A stretch of DNA of 64,000 nucleotides from Glandiceps talaboti (Eukaryota > Hemichordata > Enteropneusta > Spengelidae): positions 15,712,276 to 15,776,275 of the forward strand of contig NC_135568.1 in the NCBI RefSeq assembly GCF_964340395.1, in the 5' to 3' direction. Of the stretch, positions 1-13,953 are shown one piece after another; positions within the stretch are counted from its first letter, which is position 1, and each line of letters opens with the position of its first letter. The translations under genes were made by a program, and so were the position numbers. Under the pieces are notes generated by a model, which worked only from the letters and a program-made list of their open reading frames with translations, was not told where the DNA came from and made no database searches.

Positions 1-2175
1 TATAGTGTGTGTTGTACAATCATGGATGGTTGTACTAGTATGTAATGTATACATGTGCGAATGAATGTTCACAACATAAGCAGCCATATTCATGGCTGTG
101 TGGGCGGCGCGTCGTTATTATTATTTCATCCAAGCTTCACCGGTTTAAATATGTTTCTTAAATTTAATGATGTTTTCAGCTCATACGCCATTAAATGTTT
201 TAAGGAGAAATTGGAAACGAATGCGAAAATCGCCACAACAATTGTGTATACACAAATCGTCGCCGGTTTGACCTTATTACATTACAAGAGCTTAGTGGCG
301 CGGTAATTGCATTGACAACATTGCGATTTTTAAGAAACCAAGAAGAATACAGAATGCTAAAAAGTACTAATATTTCTTAGGAACTGAATAATGGTCGCTG
401 ACTGAATATCACCCACGCCATGGAAACGAGATAGTCAAAAACGGCAAACAGCGAATTCTTATATCGCGGAAAAATTAATCAACACACACACGTGGTACGT
501 CTGAGTTCTTTGGGTGCACTGCCCGCATGCCCTTGCCGCTGCCAACTTCCAGCAAATCGTGCACAAATCGCGTTCTATATGTGTGTGACGACAAATATTT
601 TACATTTTGTGACCTTAAAGTATCAGTGTATACATTTTAAAGAGTAAAGCACTTTCTATCGGCATATCTGATTTTATAATGACCTTCTCCATTATTATGG
701 TTTGTCACATGATTAGAACTCATTTGGCAGTCAGCGTCAGACATGTCTCGTCTGCACGTATAGCAGAGACAGAACGAGCAGAGAGGCCCATCAGACTGTC
801 TTGACATCTCGCGAATGTTTCCCATTTTAAATTTGTATAACTTTGTAACAAAATTTGAAAAAAAGAATCAACAATTGTCACCGCCATCAAAACCATGTCC
901 CACATTCCATTGTTATATCACAGTGTACATACATTATAGAAAGTTACATCACCCAGAAACTAAAAAAAAGAATAAAAAATACTGAACCCGTCAACCGTGC
1001 TACGAGGGTGATACCAATGAAGGGGGTGAACAGATCCGGAAAATATACCATAGTCGCCACAATTTTACTGAATTGTAACAGTTTACTAAACCGATGTATT
1101 GAATTAAAATATGACGCGATTGTGTAAACAGATACATCACACATGCAAAGACTAAAAACGACACACTATACATTATTTGACATTATGAAGTACAGTACTC
1201 CCAGAACGGCAAGGGTAATTACTGGATCATGAGTGGTCTATATGTCCGGTATTGACGCTGTCCGACCACGAGGTTGTTTTAGGCACACATGGTTGAATGT
1301 TTATAAACATTGTTATCTACAATTTATCGTAGGGGAGTATATGACCCCTTGTCATGACAATCAGACTATGTGGACGGCCGTGAGGCTGTCCCAGGTCATG
1401 TCAATCAGTTAACACACCCAGTCAGATGTACCATTGGATTGGAAAGAAATTCTTTATCATGTAATGGAGGTTTAGACGTTTTATATTACTTGGTTGGGTG
1501 GGATGTGGTGAGTGGGGTGGGGTGGGGTGGGGGTGGGGGTGGTGTCACTTTAAATATAAATGTGAACATATATCGATAGGGTTTATGTTGCATTGAAAAT
1601 CAGGCTTATGTAAACAGAAAACAAAAGAAAACAAGAACAAAAGCCATACTAAAAACTAGATGAAACAAAAAACAAAAAAAGCCTAACAACAAGCAAATGC
1701 TAAAAAAACATGGGGAAAAAGACAACCACGACAAAAAATGAAACCACACAATTCAATAACTTCTGAATTGATTGGTATTTTGCACATGAGCAATAATTTA
1801 ATAATTGAACATTTTGGGAATAAAACAGAAGATATATCACTTTGTTATGTATACCAGCCTGTCACATTGGTATGCAAGTCACTGCACCAGTAAGTAAGAG
1901 TGTATCTGGCACCAAAAATTGTCCCTTGATACCTGACTATACACTCTTCCAGCACATACAAGCAAGAAACTATGGTTCCATAGCATAAACGAGGTGATGC
2001 ATGCAATCTCTCATCGTCATAACAACAGCCTATTTTACCACACCATCCAAAACACACCGCCATTTCACAGTGTTGCAGAAGAAATAACAGCTCTCTGTCT
2101 GGTTTGCGAGGATGACAATCTTTCTATAGGCTGGAAAACATTAAATTATACTACTAACTGAAATTACTACTGACA
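1..2175. other. Non-coding stretch, no recognised gene
   Basis: Mostly AT-rich sequence with no recognisable protein or RNA gene. The short open frames show no conserved motif. The first 600 bases are slightly richer in CpG than what follows, but there is not enough to call a promoter. A G-rich run lies at about 1500-1543. Confidence 0.5.
1500..1543 (+). repeat. G-rich GGGGT/GGGGGT run
   Basis: Successive blocks of four to five G separated by single T make a simple repeat. The spacing of G-runs would permit a G-quadruplex on the plus strand, which is an inference from composition. Confidence 0.7.
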
Positions 2176-2325
2176 CCAGTGTTTTTACTAAGGTTTGGAA
2201 ACCATGGTAACAGAAAAGAAGGAAATCTGTAAAACTGGCATGGATAGGAAAGCTTGGTAAAATGACAGAAGAACTCACATAGGTTTTACCTAATTACCGT
2301 ACAGTGTAATAAAAACACAGGACAC
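2176..2325 (+). repeat. Dispersed 'GGTAAAAT...TTTTACC' repeat, diverged copy
   Basis: Contains the GGAAACCATGGTAACAGAAA head and the paired GGTAAAATGAC and GGTTTTACC segments also seen near 15.7-16.3, 19.0-19.4, 30.0-30.2 and 47.9-48.0 kb. The inner GGTAAAA/TTTTACC pair is an inverted repeat. Function and class are unknown. Confidence 0.6.
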
Positions 2326-2802
2326 CATTGTTGTTTTTAAAAAAAAAATGGTCAAAAACAATTTCTAGGTATTATTTTTCCATCTAGTAATGTTTCAAAG
2401 TGTATTTCCCTTATCTTGGGTTTACCATAAACATTGGACAGAGATATAATATAAGGAAGTTTTATCAACTGTAACCATAAAGTAACATTGCTTTGTATAA
2501 CTTCTGGTTTCACTACGTCACACACAGTTCTGTTTCAGTGATCAATCGTAAGGATTCTTTGATTATATTGACAGAAAATATTCCAGGGTCTGTACACTTT
2601 TTTGCAATTTTTAGCAAAACATACATCCGATACAGAGATCACAATATCAAGTTCTGGAAATACTTGATACAGAGGAAGTATTGTCAGGATACATAGGAAG
2701 TACTTACTATGTGGTATATACTGGAAATGTAGGAAATCCTTGAAATTAAGGAAGTACTGGAAATATGGGAATATATAGAAATAGCCAAATATAGTAAACT
2801 AC

Positions 2803-3320
<518 letters not shown>

Positions 3321-3534
3321 AATAGAGTATATTTATTATAACAGTGACAGAGATCTGTAGTGTACTGGTACTTGTACCCATTACTAGTAATTGTTAACAT
3401 ATTGGCAGTGTTTGACTTGTACAGATTAGCAATCTCCTACCTGTATCTATTATAGACTGTCATTATAAATTTGCTTGCTCATCGTTATTTAACCTTTTAC
3501 AGTGACGGGGTCATTAGTCTATTACATCATAGCT

Positions 3535-3672
3535 TTAAAGGGGCATGTTTCAGTCCTGTGTCATATGAGTGTTTATCTGAATATTCAGGATTACATAGGA
3601 TCATTCTTTTGTTTTGGGTCAACTATTTCTATAGCTCTGCCAAGCAACAGGTTTTCTTACCAAGATTGTAAT
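3535..3672 (+). repeat. Dispersed repeat, 'GGATTACA...CTATAGCTCTGCCA' family
   Basis: Shares the order TTTCAGTCC, AGGATTACA, TTTTGTTTTGGGTCAACT and a final CTATAGCT-type segment with diverged copies near 15595-15710 and 30270-30500. Class unknown. Confidence 0.45.
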
Positions 3673-3716
3673 CCTAAATTATCCAAAGTTGGTCTTTACA
3701 TGTAACTTTCGTGCTA

Positions 3717-4093
3717 CGGCCTGAAAAAAATATTGTTTGGTTCCGGTTACCCGACTCCCACCTAGTTTTTCACTGACAACCCTAACCTTTTTTTTTACGT
3801 ATTCATGAAAAAAGTGAATAAAATTGTGAAAATTGTGAAGTCTCGCGAGAAATAGTGGATATGGAAACTGACTTCAATATAAAACTGTTCTTCCAATCTG
3901 TAATAGCTGTACATCTGATGAGAAGAAACCAATAACACAGAGACCATATGGAAAACAACGGAAAACATAAATAGCTGAAACACTCACACATGACAAAAAA
4001 AAAATCAATTAAAAAAAAAAAAAAAAAAAAAATCTACCTACCCCACCTATTCTAAAATTAAATAAGGAAACACACAATTTTTTTTAAAGGCCT
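3717..4093. mobile_element. TIR-MITE family A, copy 2
   Basis: Same family as the copy 400 bp upstream: GGCCTGAAAAAAA and TTTGGTTCCGGTTACCCGAC at the left, ACACAATTTTTTTTAAAGGC at the right in inverted orientation. The internal position that holds TA/GATA repeats in copy 1 holds poly-A tracts here (about 4000-4031). Open minus frames across it are not genes. Confidence 0.82.
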
Positions 4094-5478
4094 GAATAGG
4101 CAGTACGTCCATCTAGTCCATATCTCCAGATAGTAGGCTTTATCTACAAGTCAGTGTTAAGATGTGTACACCCATCTTTATTTATTTATTTATTTATTTA
4201 CTTATTATCCATTGTATATAATTAGAATTACTTACACAGAATTTGGTGTATTCAGATTGATGTTGTCATGACAACACATTAAGTTAATAGTTTGCTATCA
4301 AAAACTCTCAGCTTATCATTTAGTATATGAGAATTGTGTGTATAGGTTGAATCTTTGAATATGGAGTCAAACCATCAATTTTATTTGGTTCAAATGATGC
4401 AATCTCAAGTATGTCTGTCAGAATCTTTCAATAAGTGAATTACTATCTGTCTGATGTATGTCAGAATTTGTGAAAAGGGTTAGGAAATTGTATTTTCTGA
4501 CCTACGCATTTTGTCAGAATCAATGAGCGAATAAAACACATCTGATGTCTGTCAGGAAAACAGGGAGGAAGAGAATTGTTTATTCCGGCTTATGTCTCTA
4601 TGAAGCATTGAGTTTATAAAAGCATTTGATGTCAGTTACAGCGTATTTCAAAATACCGTTCACTGTCTCTGTTTGATACAGCCACACAGATCTCAATAAG
4701 AAACTGCTCATGCTACAGTGTAGCAAGATGTCAAATTTATTGCTACATTTTGTCTAAATGAAATAAATCATTTAAATGAACCTCCTGCAACAAGAGGCAG
4801 ACATGTGGGTGCCAATGTTGTGACGTCGGCATTTAATGTCTTCATGGTGGCATGTCATTTCATTTCATTTAGACAAAATGTTGCAAGAAACTGTATTCAT
4901 TCAATTTTGCTGTATAGCATGTGTAGTTTCTTATTAAATTTCAATAGCGTCTGCATAGTTGAATCAAACAGAGAAGCTGTCACGGTGATATTTTGAAATT
5001 TGCTGTAGAATCAGGGAATAGACCAACAGGAAGTGATAATCATGATAAGGAAAAAACACAAGTAGCTAAATTGTAAAGTAGTTGAGATGGAAGGAAGTAG
5101 GACTGCTTGGAAGATGTCTAAATTTCAAGAAATAGGCTACAGTAATTTCCTTTACTACTAATTTACTTTCCTAGTAATTTGTTGCCTAGGACATCGACAT
5201 TTACTAAACTGTGCCAACAAAGATTAAAAAAACTCATTTTGGGCTCTGAAAAAACAATAACTTGTATGTTTTGAATACTGTGTTACTGAGGTGTTGATAA
5301 ACTCACATCTGTTGCTAGGTGATATGGTTGCTAGGTAGTACATTTGATGATGTGGGATAGGCCTTGTCACTGCTGTCAAAGTTGGCATCTGTCCAACTTT
5401 AGTAATTAAGTTATTGGACCATGTCTGATTACTCTGAGCATGGAGAGCAAAATAAACATTGGCATAGGGGTTGCAGGT
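4094..5478. other. Non-coding stretch
   Basis: AT-rich sequence with a short TTTA tetranucleotide run near 4181-4201 and a repeated CTGATGTATGTCAGAAT-like phrase near 4400-4560. No gene recognised. Confidence 0.45.
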
Positions 5479-5681
<203 letters not shown>

Positions 5682-6335
5682 GTGTATATGTATGCGTAAA
5701 TGTGCTACTGTATATAGTGAGATCTTTTGGTGTTTGGATCTTTAATTGTCTCATTTACTAGTCTCACAAATCAGTAAATGCATATAGTGTGGTCACATAT
5801 ATTCATTATACATGTATTGTATACCGGTAACATTTTGTATCAAACTTCAAGGGCATATTTTTTTAATGTGAATCAATACATAGATTAAATTGATACACTT
5901 TAATAGTTTCAAAAAATTATCAGCAAAATACATTAGAGTCAAAGTATGAAGTATTTCTACTAAAATTGTTGTTCTTCAAATTGAAAACAATAACACTTTG
6001 TGGTCCTTTAAAAGTAAAAAATTAATTTACCTAGTATAGTGGTAACTGATATTTTGGGCTTACTTATAGTAAAAAACCACTTACTGAAACTATTGTTGCA
6101 ATGTGTAGCAGACTACTTTTGTAAAAGTGAGTGATAAAGATAACTGAGGTGCCTAAGATTAGTGTACACGTAGAACCCAAAATCATACACTGTGAGTTAT
6201 ATATTATTTATTTGCCAGAGGTCGAAAAAAAAAATTTACATATCAAGTGAGGAAAATGAAATAATCAAGTAATCACATCGTCAGTGAGATCGTGGAAGTC
6301 AGCAGAAATTTCACCCTATTATGAACAGTTTGCTC

Positions 6336-6480
6336 TTTTGTTGTTGTGAGTCAAAATGATAAAAACTGGGATTTCTTGTAAGTCACCACATAGCAAGAAA
6401 TAGGGGAACACCAAATTTTGGTGTGTCACTAGAAATTGTGTGTGTCAGTGGTGTGTCAAATTGGCTTAGAGGGCACACTG
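6336..6480 (+). repeat. Dispersed repeat family B, copy 1
   Basis: About 145 bp beginning TTTTGTTGTTGTGAGTCAAA and ending CAAATTGGCTTAGAGGGCAC. Near-identical stretches lie at about 25505-25655 and 32640-32795, with a partial at 7428-7545. It includes the small palindrome CACCAAATTTTGGTG. No coding capacity. Confidence 0.8.
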
Positions 6481-7427
6481 ACCGTGAGTATTATAATTGA
6501 AGTAATGTCTAATCAATAGTTGAATTGTACTTTTTACTTGGTTTTGTGCTTTGTGAATTAAGTTGCATTGAGATTTTTTTTATAGAATATTAGATTAAAT
6601 AATACAATGTATATCAACATGTCACATCGTTAGTTTTAGTTTGTGTCTTAGTAAGTCGAATCCGTGATTGCCAATATTCTGTATTTTATAACTTTTGAAT
6701 AGGATTCATTAAAAAAAATACACATGAAAAATCGGGTTATTGCCCTCTACTGACAACATTACAGAATCACTAACATGCTAACCAGGAAATTAAATGTCAC
6801 AAAATCAGCAAATATGAGAGTATAAATAATGAACTGTGAGCAATCAACATAGTGATAAGTGTTGAAAGTTAATCTAATTTTGAATTATAATAAAGTGAAT
6901 ATCAGAACTAGAATAAATACATGTATGATCATTTTTTTTTGGCTGTGGTTGTTAGATAATGTGCCATTGTATGTTCTCTGTCTGTATAGCATGATATGCA
7001 AACTTGACTACAATGGCACTACAAAAATGTACTGAACATTCTTTTAATAGCTGTAATCAATACAATATAACTCAACTGAGCACATGACTAGCATGTCGTG
7101 ACAGTGAAGGACTGTATTCAAAACGAGAATGTGACGTATTGCAAATGTGATGAACTGCGTATTTAAATCTATGTAGTTGGCATACTCTAAATATTATAAT
7201 CAAACGCCATTGTTCAATGAAACGCAACATTTTTGTTGTGAAGCAATGTGATAAATATTTTTTTTGTCATTGTGTATGCCCTGGGTAAGATTAAATGTGC
7301 TCGGTCCAAAAAGAAGTTGAAAAAACTGACATTTTGGGATTAACTTTTCATTCTCAGTGCCCAAATCCTCATACTTCTGAAATTTTCTGTGCTACTGAAA
7401 GATAGTCTGAACTATTTGATAGCACAT

Positions 7428-7545
7428 TTATTAGTAAAAGGGCGGAACACCAAATACTGGTGTGTCACAAAAATATTTCATGTCACAGTGGCTGCCAAGT
7501 GGCTGTCAAATTGGTTGTCAAATTGGCATAGCTGTTTAGAGGGCA
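7428..7545 (+). repeat. Dispersed repeat family B, partial diverged copy
   Basis: Shares GGAACACCAAATACTGGTG, the GTCAAATTGG motif (here twice) and TTTAGAGGGCA with family B. The left part is missing. Confidence 0.6.
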
Positions 7546-9285
7546 TGACATACTGTCTACAAGTTGCCCAACAAAATATTTGAAGACAAATTTTACATAC
7601 TTTGTAAGTTTTTGCCACCTGTTTGTTTTATTTTGAATAATTACTATTTCCATTACACACGTACACATGAATTGATTGTGAAATTTGGAATAAATAAATA
7701 GTGGCCATAAAAATATCCATAAAAAACATTAATGTACAACTTACAAGTGTCATACGCATGATTGGCATGGAAGAGGTTAAATGCTTATTTCATGGGTGAT
7801 TCATAGTCATACACCATGGGGTCTCCCCATACATTGTACTGTACTGGTCTGCACTGGTTTATACCAGCCACCATTTTGATAGTACATGTAACCTGAATGA
7901 CATACACACACAGTTCCCAATCTGTTCCATATTTTTATAAATTATGCATTTTATCGTGACCTGGAATGAACACCTTTTGATATCGTTGATAATTATTATT
8001 ATGAATATTAATGATTTCCCTGTCCTACATAATGACATGTATAAGAATGGCATTGTTCTATTAATTAAACATTCTCGCAAACCAGAGCTGTTATTGTTTA
8101 TGGTGCTGTAAAGGCAGCTCTGGTTTTGATGATGTGGTCTAATGTCAGTGTTATACAATAAACCTGAAATTTTCACTAAAGACTTATATTCGCATATTAT
8201 TCACTGGAAAACAAAAACATGAAAAATAAATAGTGACTAAAATGCCTTCTTGTAGATAAACACAATGTACCAATCTGGTAATTAGTGAAAAATATTTTTT
8301 TTGTGTGTGTTTGTGTTACATGTATTTTTGTGTTTGTCCAGCCCATGCAGTCTGTAGACCTGGGGGAAACACAAAAATAACCCTACTTCATTTGTACTTC
8401 AGTGAAGACAACTGCATAGCCAATCATGAACAAGCAAATGACATCTGCCCCACATACACAGTTGCTCTAAAGTGCAACATAAAAAGAACAGTAACTGCCA
8501 TAAATAGTAGACTGAGTGACATGTTTGTAGAGAATTTAAAAAGAAAATCAAATCGCGTCGTCACACCATTTTAAACAAACATTCCTGACCAGAAACAATT
8601 CTTTTTTTGGCCTTAATTACATTAAAGAGACACAACACACAGTTTACAAATGTGTTTTTGTTGATTTGACTTGTCAACTGCACTAAATGCAGTAAATAGA
8701 GTATTATATGTTTTTTTCTGTCAGACCACCAACAGTGTATTTACTTAAACTTGTTAAAATACCAGTAATTAGACATTGTACATGTTAACTGAGGTTTGAT
8801 TGTATCCATAAGTAGTATAGAAACTGGTTGGAAGTGTGATTATATAGTGGGGGCACTGGTTTTAGGGTTTAGACCCAAAAATCAGTTTGATTAGATTAAT
8901 TGTCTGATAATATATTTAAGCTACATGTATGTATAAATATATTTACTCACTGGTGATGTAATACTGTTCAGAGTGTAGTAGATATTACAGTTTAGTCATT
9001 TATATCAAATAAAACTGTTTCAAAATATATTCCAGTTGCACCCAGTGTAGCACTAATGTTTATTTAAGTTGTAAGTTGGTTATAATGTTGTTGATGGTAT
9101 CCATGTGTACATTGTTTGACAAGTTGATAATATGTGGTTAACCAGTTTGTAAACATTGAATTAAATAATTAGTGTAATTTTCTGGCATGTAAACTATGGC
9201 AAGTCAATTAACAAATTGAATTATCTGTTGTGTATTGTTATCAAGCTATCCGGTTGTAGGTCATTTGGGAAGTTAACAAAATCAG
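7546..9285. other. Non-coding stretch
   Basis: AT-rich with no recognised gene. A small hairpin, AACCAGAGCTG paired with CAGCTCTGGTT, sits at about 8079-8125. The 89-codon frame near 8305 has no recognisable motif. Confidence 0.4.
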
Positions 9286-9917
9286 CCTGTCTGTCTGTCT
9301 GTCTGTCTGTCTGTCTGACTATCTGTCTGTCGGTCTGTCAGTCAGTCAGTCACAAATAGAGTTAGTCATATCAGTCAGTCACTCAGTCAGTTTATCAGTC
9401 AGTCAGTCAGTCAGTCAGTCAGTCAGTCAGTCAGTCAGTCAGTCAGTCAGTCAGTCAGTCGGTCAATCAATCAGTCACTCAGTCAGTCAGTCAGTCAGTC
9501 AGTTGGTCAATCAGTCAGTAAATCAGTAGGTCAGTTGGTCAGAGTCAGTTTATCAGTCAGTCAGTCGGTCAATCAATCAATCAGTTACTCAGTCAGTCAG
9601 TCAGTCAGTCAGTCAGTCAGTCAGTCAGTCAGTCAGTCAGTCAGTCAGTCAGTTAGTCAGTCAGTCGGTCAGTCGGTCAATCAATCAGTTACTCAGTCAG
9701 TCAGTCAGTCAGTCAGTCAATCAGTCAGTCGGTCAATCAATCAATCAGTCAGTCAGTCAGTCGGTCAGTCGGTCAATCAATCAGTTACTCAGTCAGTCAG
9801 TCAATCAGTCAGTCAGTCAGTCAGTCAGTCAGTCAGTCAGTTAGTCAGTCAATCAGTCAGTCAGTCAGTCAGTCAGTCAGTCAGTCAGTCAGTCAGTCAG
9901 TCAGTTAGTCAGTCAGT
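9286..9917. repeat. (TGTC)n then long (AGTC)n microsatellite array
   Basis: A short TGTC block (about 9286-9330) changes to AGTC repeats running about 580 bases, broken by GGTCAATCAATCAGT-type variants that themselves recur at several places, a higher-order pattern. The long SVSQSV open frame through it is an artefact of a 4-bp repeat without stops in one register. Confidence 0.95.
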
Positions 9918-10020
9918 TTTTGTTATTAAAAACTCTAAAATTTGGGTAATTATTGAGTTATTTGTCAATTCTCATGCAAATTTCAGTGTTGAGATAGGGT
10001 TCAACTTTATTGCAAGCATG

Positions 10021-10050
10021 GTGGGAGAGGGGGGCTGGGGGGGGGGGAGG
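10021..10050 (+). repeat. G-rich run
   Basis: A purine tract with runs of six and about eleven G. Confidence 0.8.
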
Positions 10051-11067
10051 TCAAATTCCAGGAAAATTTATCTAGGTAATGATAACACTCATTTCAACAA
10101 CAAAAGCTCAGAGGGGACCGTCATTGAGTGTCAAAAGAACATCTCCCACACAGTGTATCACTATGTTACACGCTGACTATAATACTGTAGTTCAATCTGT
10201 CAGTGGTGTGTACATTGTATCAATAACGAGAGACAGGGCGTCATAACAGGAAACCAATGTTCTACAGACATCAAAGATGAGGGTTGGTATATCTATGGCA
10301 ATAAATAACACAGACAGAGGTGATGGTATAACCTGCCTGTAGGCTATCGGTGAAACTATTTCATTCATTCAGAGACTGCAATGCAATGAATGAATACGTC
10401 TGTTGATATACAGCATTCCTTATCTATTGTATTGTACAGGTACTTCGAGACATAATCAGGGCTACTTCACTGTTAAAAGTGTTTCCCGCCATTTGTCATG
10501 TAGGTGTGGTGTTGTATTAAAGAGGGCTGTATTTCATCATCCATACTGTGTAACCATGGAAACCTTCCACCACGTGTAGTGTGTGTACGGGCATGCATAG
10601 TACCATAGTCCGGAATAACGTTTCTGTTTCATACAGTTTTTGCATGCTTTTTGTGAAAGAATTTTTATTACAGACTTGCTGCTTCAGTAATGAAACTATT
10701 GCATGATCAGGGCTGTAGTCGGCAAATCGAAGTGTCACATTTCATTTCTAATTTACCATTTCAAAGAAAATATTATTGTTTACCGACAAAGGAATGTTTA
10801 GACTTCACTTTCATTAAACTTTATGAAAACGATAGTCTAGTTCTAGACGGCCATGTTGTGATTTACACTACATTATCTGCACACTAGACTACACTGTATG
10901 TGTACATAGTGTGAAGATACACAGAACGCGGTCGTCAGGAATAGACTGTGAAAATCACTGAAGTACTTTTTTTAGGGCAGTAAAATTTCTCAGAGTTCTC
11001 TAGATGTTTTATACAAATTTACAAACCAAAGTTTAGGGAACTTTGACATGTGGAAATCTATGCCAGT
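10051..11067. other. Non-coding stretch
   Basis: No repeat family, gene or RNA recognised. Short open frames only. Confidence 0.4.
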
Positions 11068-11098
11068 CCCCCCCCCCCCCCCCCCAACACACACACAC
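11068..11098. repeat. Poly-C followed by (AC)n
   Basis: About 18 C then about six AC units. Confidence 0.95.
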
Positions 11099-12080
11099 CA
11101 AAGTTCCCAAAGGTTAGCAAAACATCTGGCATAGCTAGACCTACTAAATTGTGTCTACAGTCATTGAGGTACATTTGTACATATTTTCAATGCCCCACCA
11201 GCTTTGACAGCAATACTTGGTGTCAACAGCCGAACTGTACTGTATATATTGAAAGAAACTCACTTTGATGAAATTTTACTCTTCCAACTTTAATTGCTTC
11301 CTTATTTTAATAAAAAAAGTTATTCTGAATAAAAAGGTTTTCTGATATGTTTGTTTAAATTCATCAAAATTGAGATAAAATTAACAGGAAAATAGGAACA
11401 TTGTGTTGATGTGATTTAAAAAATTCCAACAATTCCCAATTGTTCAAAGTTTTCCTACGTAACAATGGACTTAATGAGTAGTTGTCTATGTGTTTTACTG
11501 GGGTTCTCCAACAAATTATTGTAAATTTTTAGTACACTCATGTAGATGAAAATGGGTCATAGTTCCAGACTGTCTCATGAAGTTAATTCAAATTGATCTA
11601 TGTATTGTTTATTTAGTTTACAGGTTTCCTGTAAATTGACCAAAAATATTCACCACTTAGAGGCTGTCTAGAACTATAAAATATGTCATTTTTGTGTCAC
11701 TCTCTCGCTGATTGATGAGTTGATGATTATCATGTAGATTTCATCATCTATAGATTTCATCATGAAGACCATTGACCTGCAGACCAGTAGTAGGACAAAC
11801 TGAAAACTGGGTAGTTTTAATGCCCTACAACTTGTCCTGGTCTTACTAATATTATCTCAATTTTGGCCAGTATGTGATCATTGATAAGTTAGGATGTCAT
11901 TTCTTGAACTGCTTGCGTATTATAACCATTGTTATTATTCATTTACCTAAACCTTACTGACTTACAAACTTTGTAAAGAGGAATTGATTTTATTGACTCA
12001 CGCATTGTTCTGTCAATAGGTTCGACAAGTTTTATGTCAAAGCGGTTACTGCGTCTGAATAGAGAAGAAGACAGGTCATA
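11099..12080. other. Non-coding stretch
   Basis: AT-rich unique-looking sequence. A local TAGATTTCATCAT doublet occurs near 11735-11763. No gene recognised. Confidence 0.4.
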
Positions 12081-13861
12081 GCCTAGATTCAGTGTCCTTG
12101 GGGTGATAGAGGTAGGGCCATGATCCGGTGTCCTAGGGGGTAATAGAGGTAGGGCCTAGATCCAGTGACTTAGGGGGTACTGGAGGTAGGGCCTAGATCC
12201 GGTGTCGTAGGGGGTAATAGAGGTAGGGCCTTGATCCAATGTCGTAGGGGGTAATGGAGGTAGGGCCTAGATCCAGTGTCGTAGGGGTAATGGAGGTACA
12301 ATGTACGGCCTAGATCCGGTGTTGTAGGGGTAATGGAGGTAGGGCCTTGATCCAGTGTCGTAGGAGGTAATGGAGGTAGGGTCTAGATCCAGTGTCGTAG
12401 GGGGTAATGGAGGTAGGGCCTTGATCCAGTGTCGTAGGGGGTAATAGAGGTAGGGCCTAGATCCAATGTCGTAGGGGGTAATGGAGGTAGGGCCTAGATC
12501 TGGTGTCGTAGGGGGTAATGGAGGTAGGGCCTAGATCCGGTGTCATAGGGGATAATGGAGGTAGGGCCTAGATCCGGTGTCGTAGGGGTAATGGAGGTAG
12601 GGCCTAGATCCGGTGTCGTAGGGGGTAATAGAGGTAGGGCCTTGATCCAGTGTTGTAGGGGGGTAATGGAGGGTAGGGCCTTGATCCAGTGTCGTAGGGG
12701 GGTAATGGAGGTAGGGTCTAGATCCAGTGTCGTAGGGGTAATGGAGGTACAATGTAGGGCCTAGATCCGGTGTTGTAGGGGTAATGGAGGTAGGACCTAG
12801 ATCCGGTGTCGTAGGGGGTAATGGAGGTAGGGCCTTGACCCAGTGTCATAGGTAATGGAGGTAGGACCTAGATCCGGTGTCTTAGGGGGTAATAGAGGTA
12901 GGGCCTTGATCCAATGTCGTAGGGGGTAATGGAGGTAGGGCCTAGATCTGGTGTCGTAGGGGGTAATGGAGGTAGGGCCTAGATCCGGTGTCATAGGGGA
13001 TAATGGAGGTAGGGCCTAGATCCGGTGTCATAGGGGATAATGGAGGTAGGGCCTAGATCCGGTGTCGTAGGGGTAATGGAGGTAGGGCCTAGATCCGGTG
13101 TCGTAGGGGGTAATGGAGGTAGGGCCTTGATCCAGTATCGTAGGGGGTAATGGAGGTAGGGCCTAGATCCAGTGTCGTAGGGGATAATGGAGGTAGGGCC
13201 TTGATCCAGTGTCGTAGGAGGTAATGGAGGTAGGGTCTAGATCCAGTGTCGTAGGGGGTAATAGAGGTAGGGCCTTGATCCAGTGTTGTAGGGGGGTAAT
13301 GGAGGTAGGGCCTTGATCCAGTGTCGTAGGGGGGTAATGGAGGTAGGGTCTAGATCCAGTGTCGTAGGGGTAATGGAGGTACAATGTAGGGCCTAGATCC
13401 GGTGTTGTAGGGGTAATGGAGGTAGGACCTAGATCCGGTGTCGTAGGGGGTAATGGAGGTAGGGCCTTGACCCAGTGTCGTAGGTAATGGAGGTAGGACC
13501 TAGGTCCGGTGTCTTAGGGGGTAATGGAGGTAGGGCCTAGATCTGGTGTCGTAGGGGGTAATGGAGGTAGGGCCTAGATCCGGTGTCATAGGGGATAATG
13601 GAGGTAGGGCCTAGATCCGGTGTCGTAGGGGGTAATGGAGGTAGGGCCTTGATCTAGTATCGTAGGGGGTAATGGAGGTAGGGCCTAGATCCAGTGTCGT
13701 AGGGGGTAATGGAGGTAGGGCCTTGATCCAGTGTCGTAGGAGGTAATGGAGGTAGGGTCTAGATCCGGTGTCGTAGGGGGTAATGGAGGTAGGGCCTTGA
13801 TCCAGTGTCGTAGGGGGTAATAGAGGTAGGGCCTAGATCCAGTGTCATAGTGGGGTAATGG
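12081..13861. repeat. 37-bp minisatellite, about 48 units, with higher-order structure
   Basis: The unit is about 37 bp and centres on GTCGTAGGGGGTAATGGAGG followed by TAGGGCCTAGATCCGGT. Two main unit types alternate, CCTAGATCCGG and CCTTGATCCAG. A marked variant with an inserted ACAAT (GGTACAATGTAGGGCC) occurs at about 12296, 12747 and 13379. Blocks around the last two are alike over about 150 bp at 632-bp spacing, so multi-unit blocks have been duplicated. Frames through it are artefacts. Confidence 0.96.
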
Positions 13862-13915
13862 ACCTCTTCCCCACAATTTACAGGACATTACAAACATGTA
13901 TGTCCATACATATAT

Positions 13916-13953
13916 GCACAGACCCTCCACCAATTTTGGTGGAGGGTCTATGC
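13916..13953. other. Perfect short hairpin beside the minisatellite
   Basis: AGACCCTCCACCAA and its exact inverse TTGGTGGAGGGTCT are separated by two bases (13920-13949), and the stem extends three more pairs after one mismatch. A very tight hairpin of unknown role, perhaps the inner part of a foldback element. Confidence 0.75.

Noticed and set aside
55-306. 83-codon plus frame at the left edge as a possible first exon
   Set aside because: Not signal-peptide-like at its start, no phase-1 donor recognised in frame, and 37 kb from the next exon; no evidence links it to the receptor.
9535-10176. 213-codon open frame rich in SVSQSV
   Set aside because: It is the translation of an AGTC microsatellite that lacks stops in one register; the non-repeat tail has no motif.
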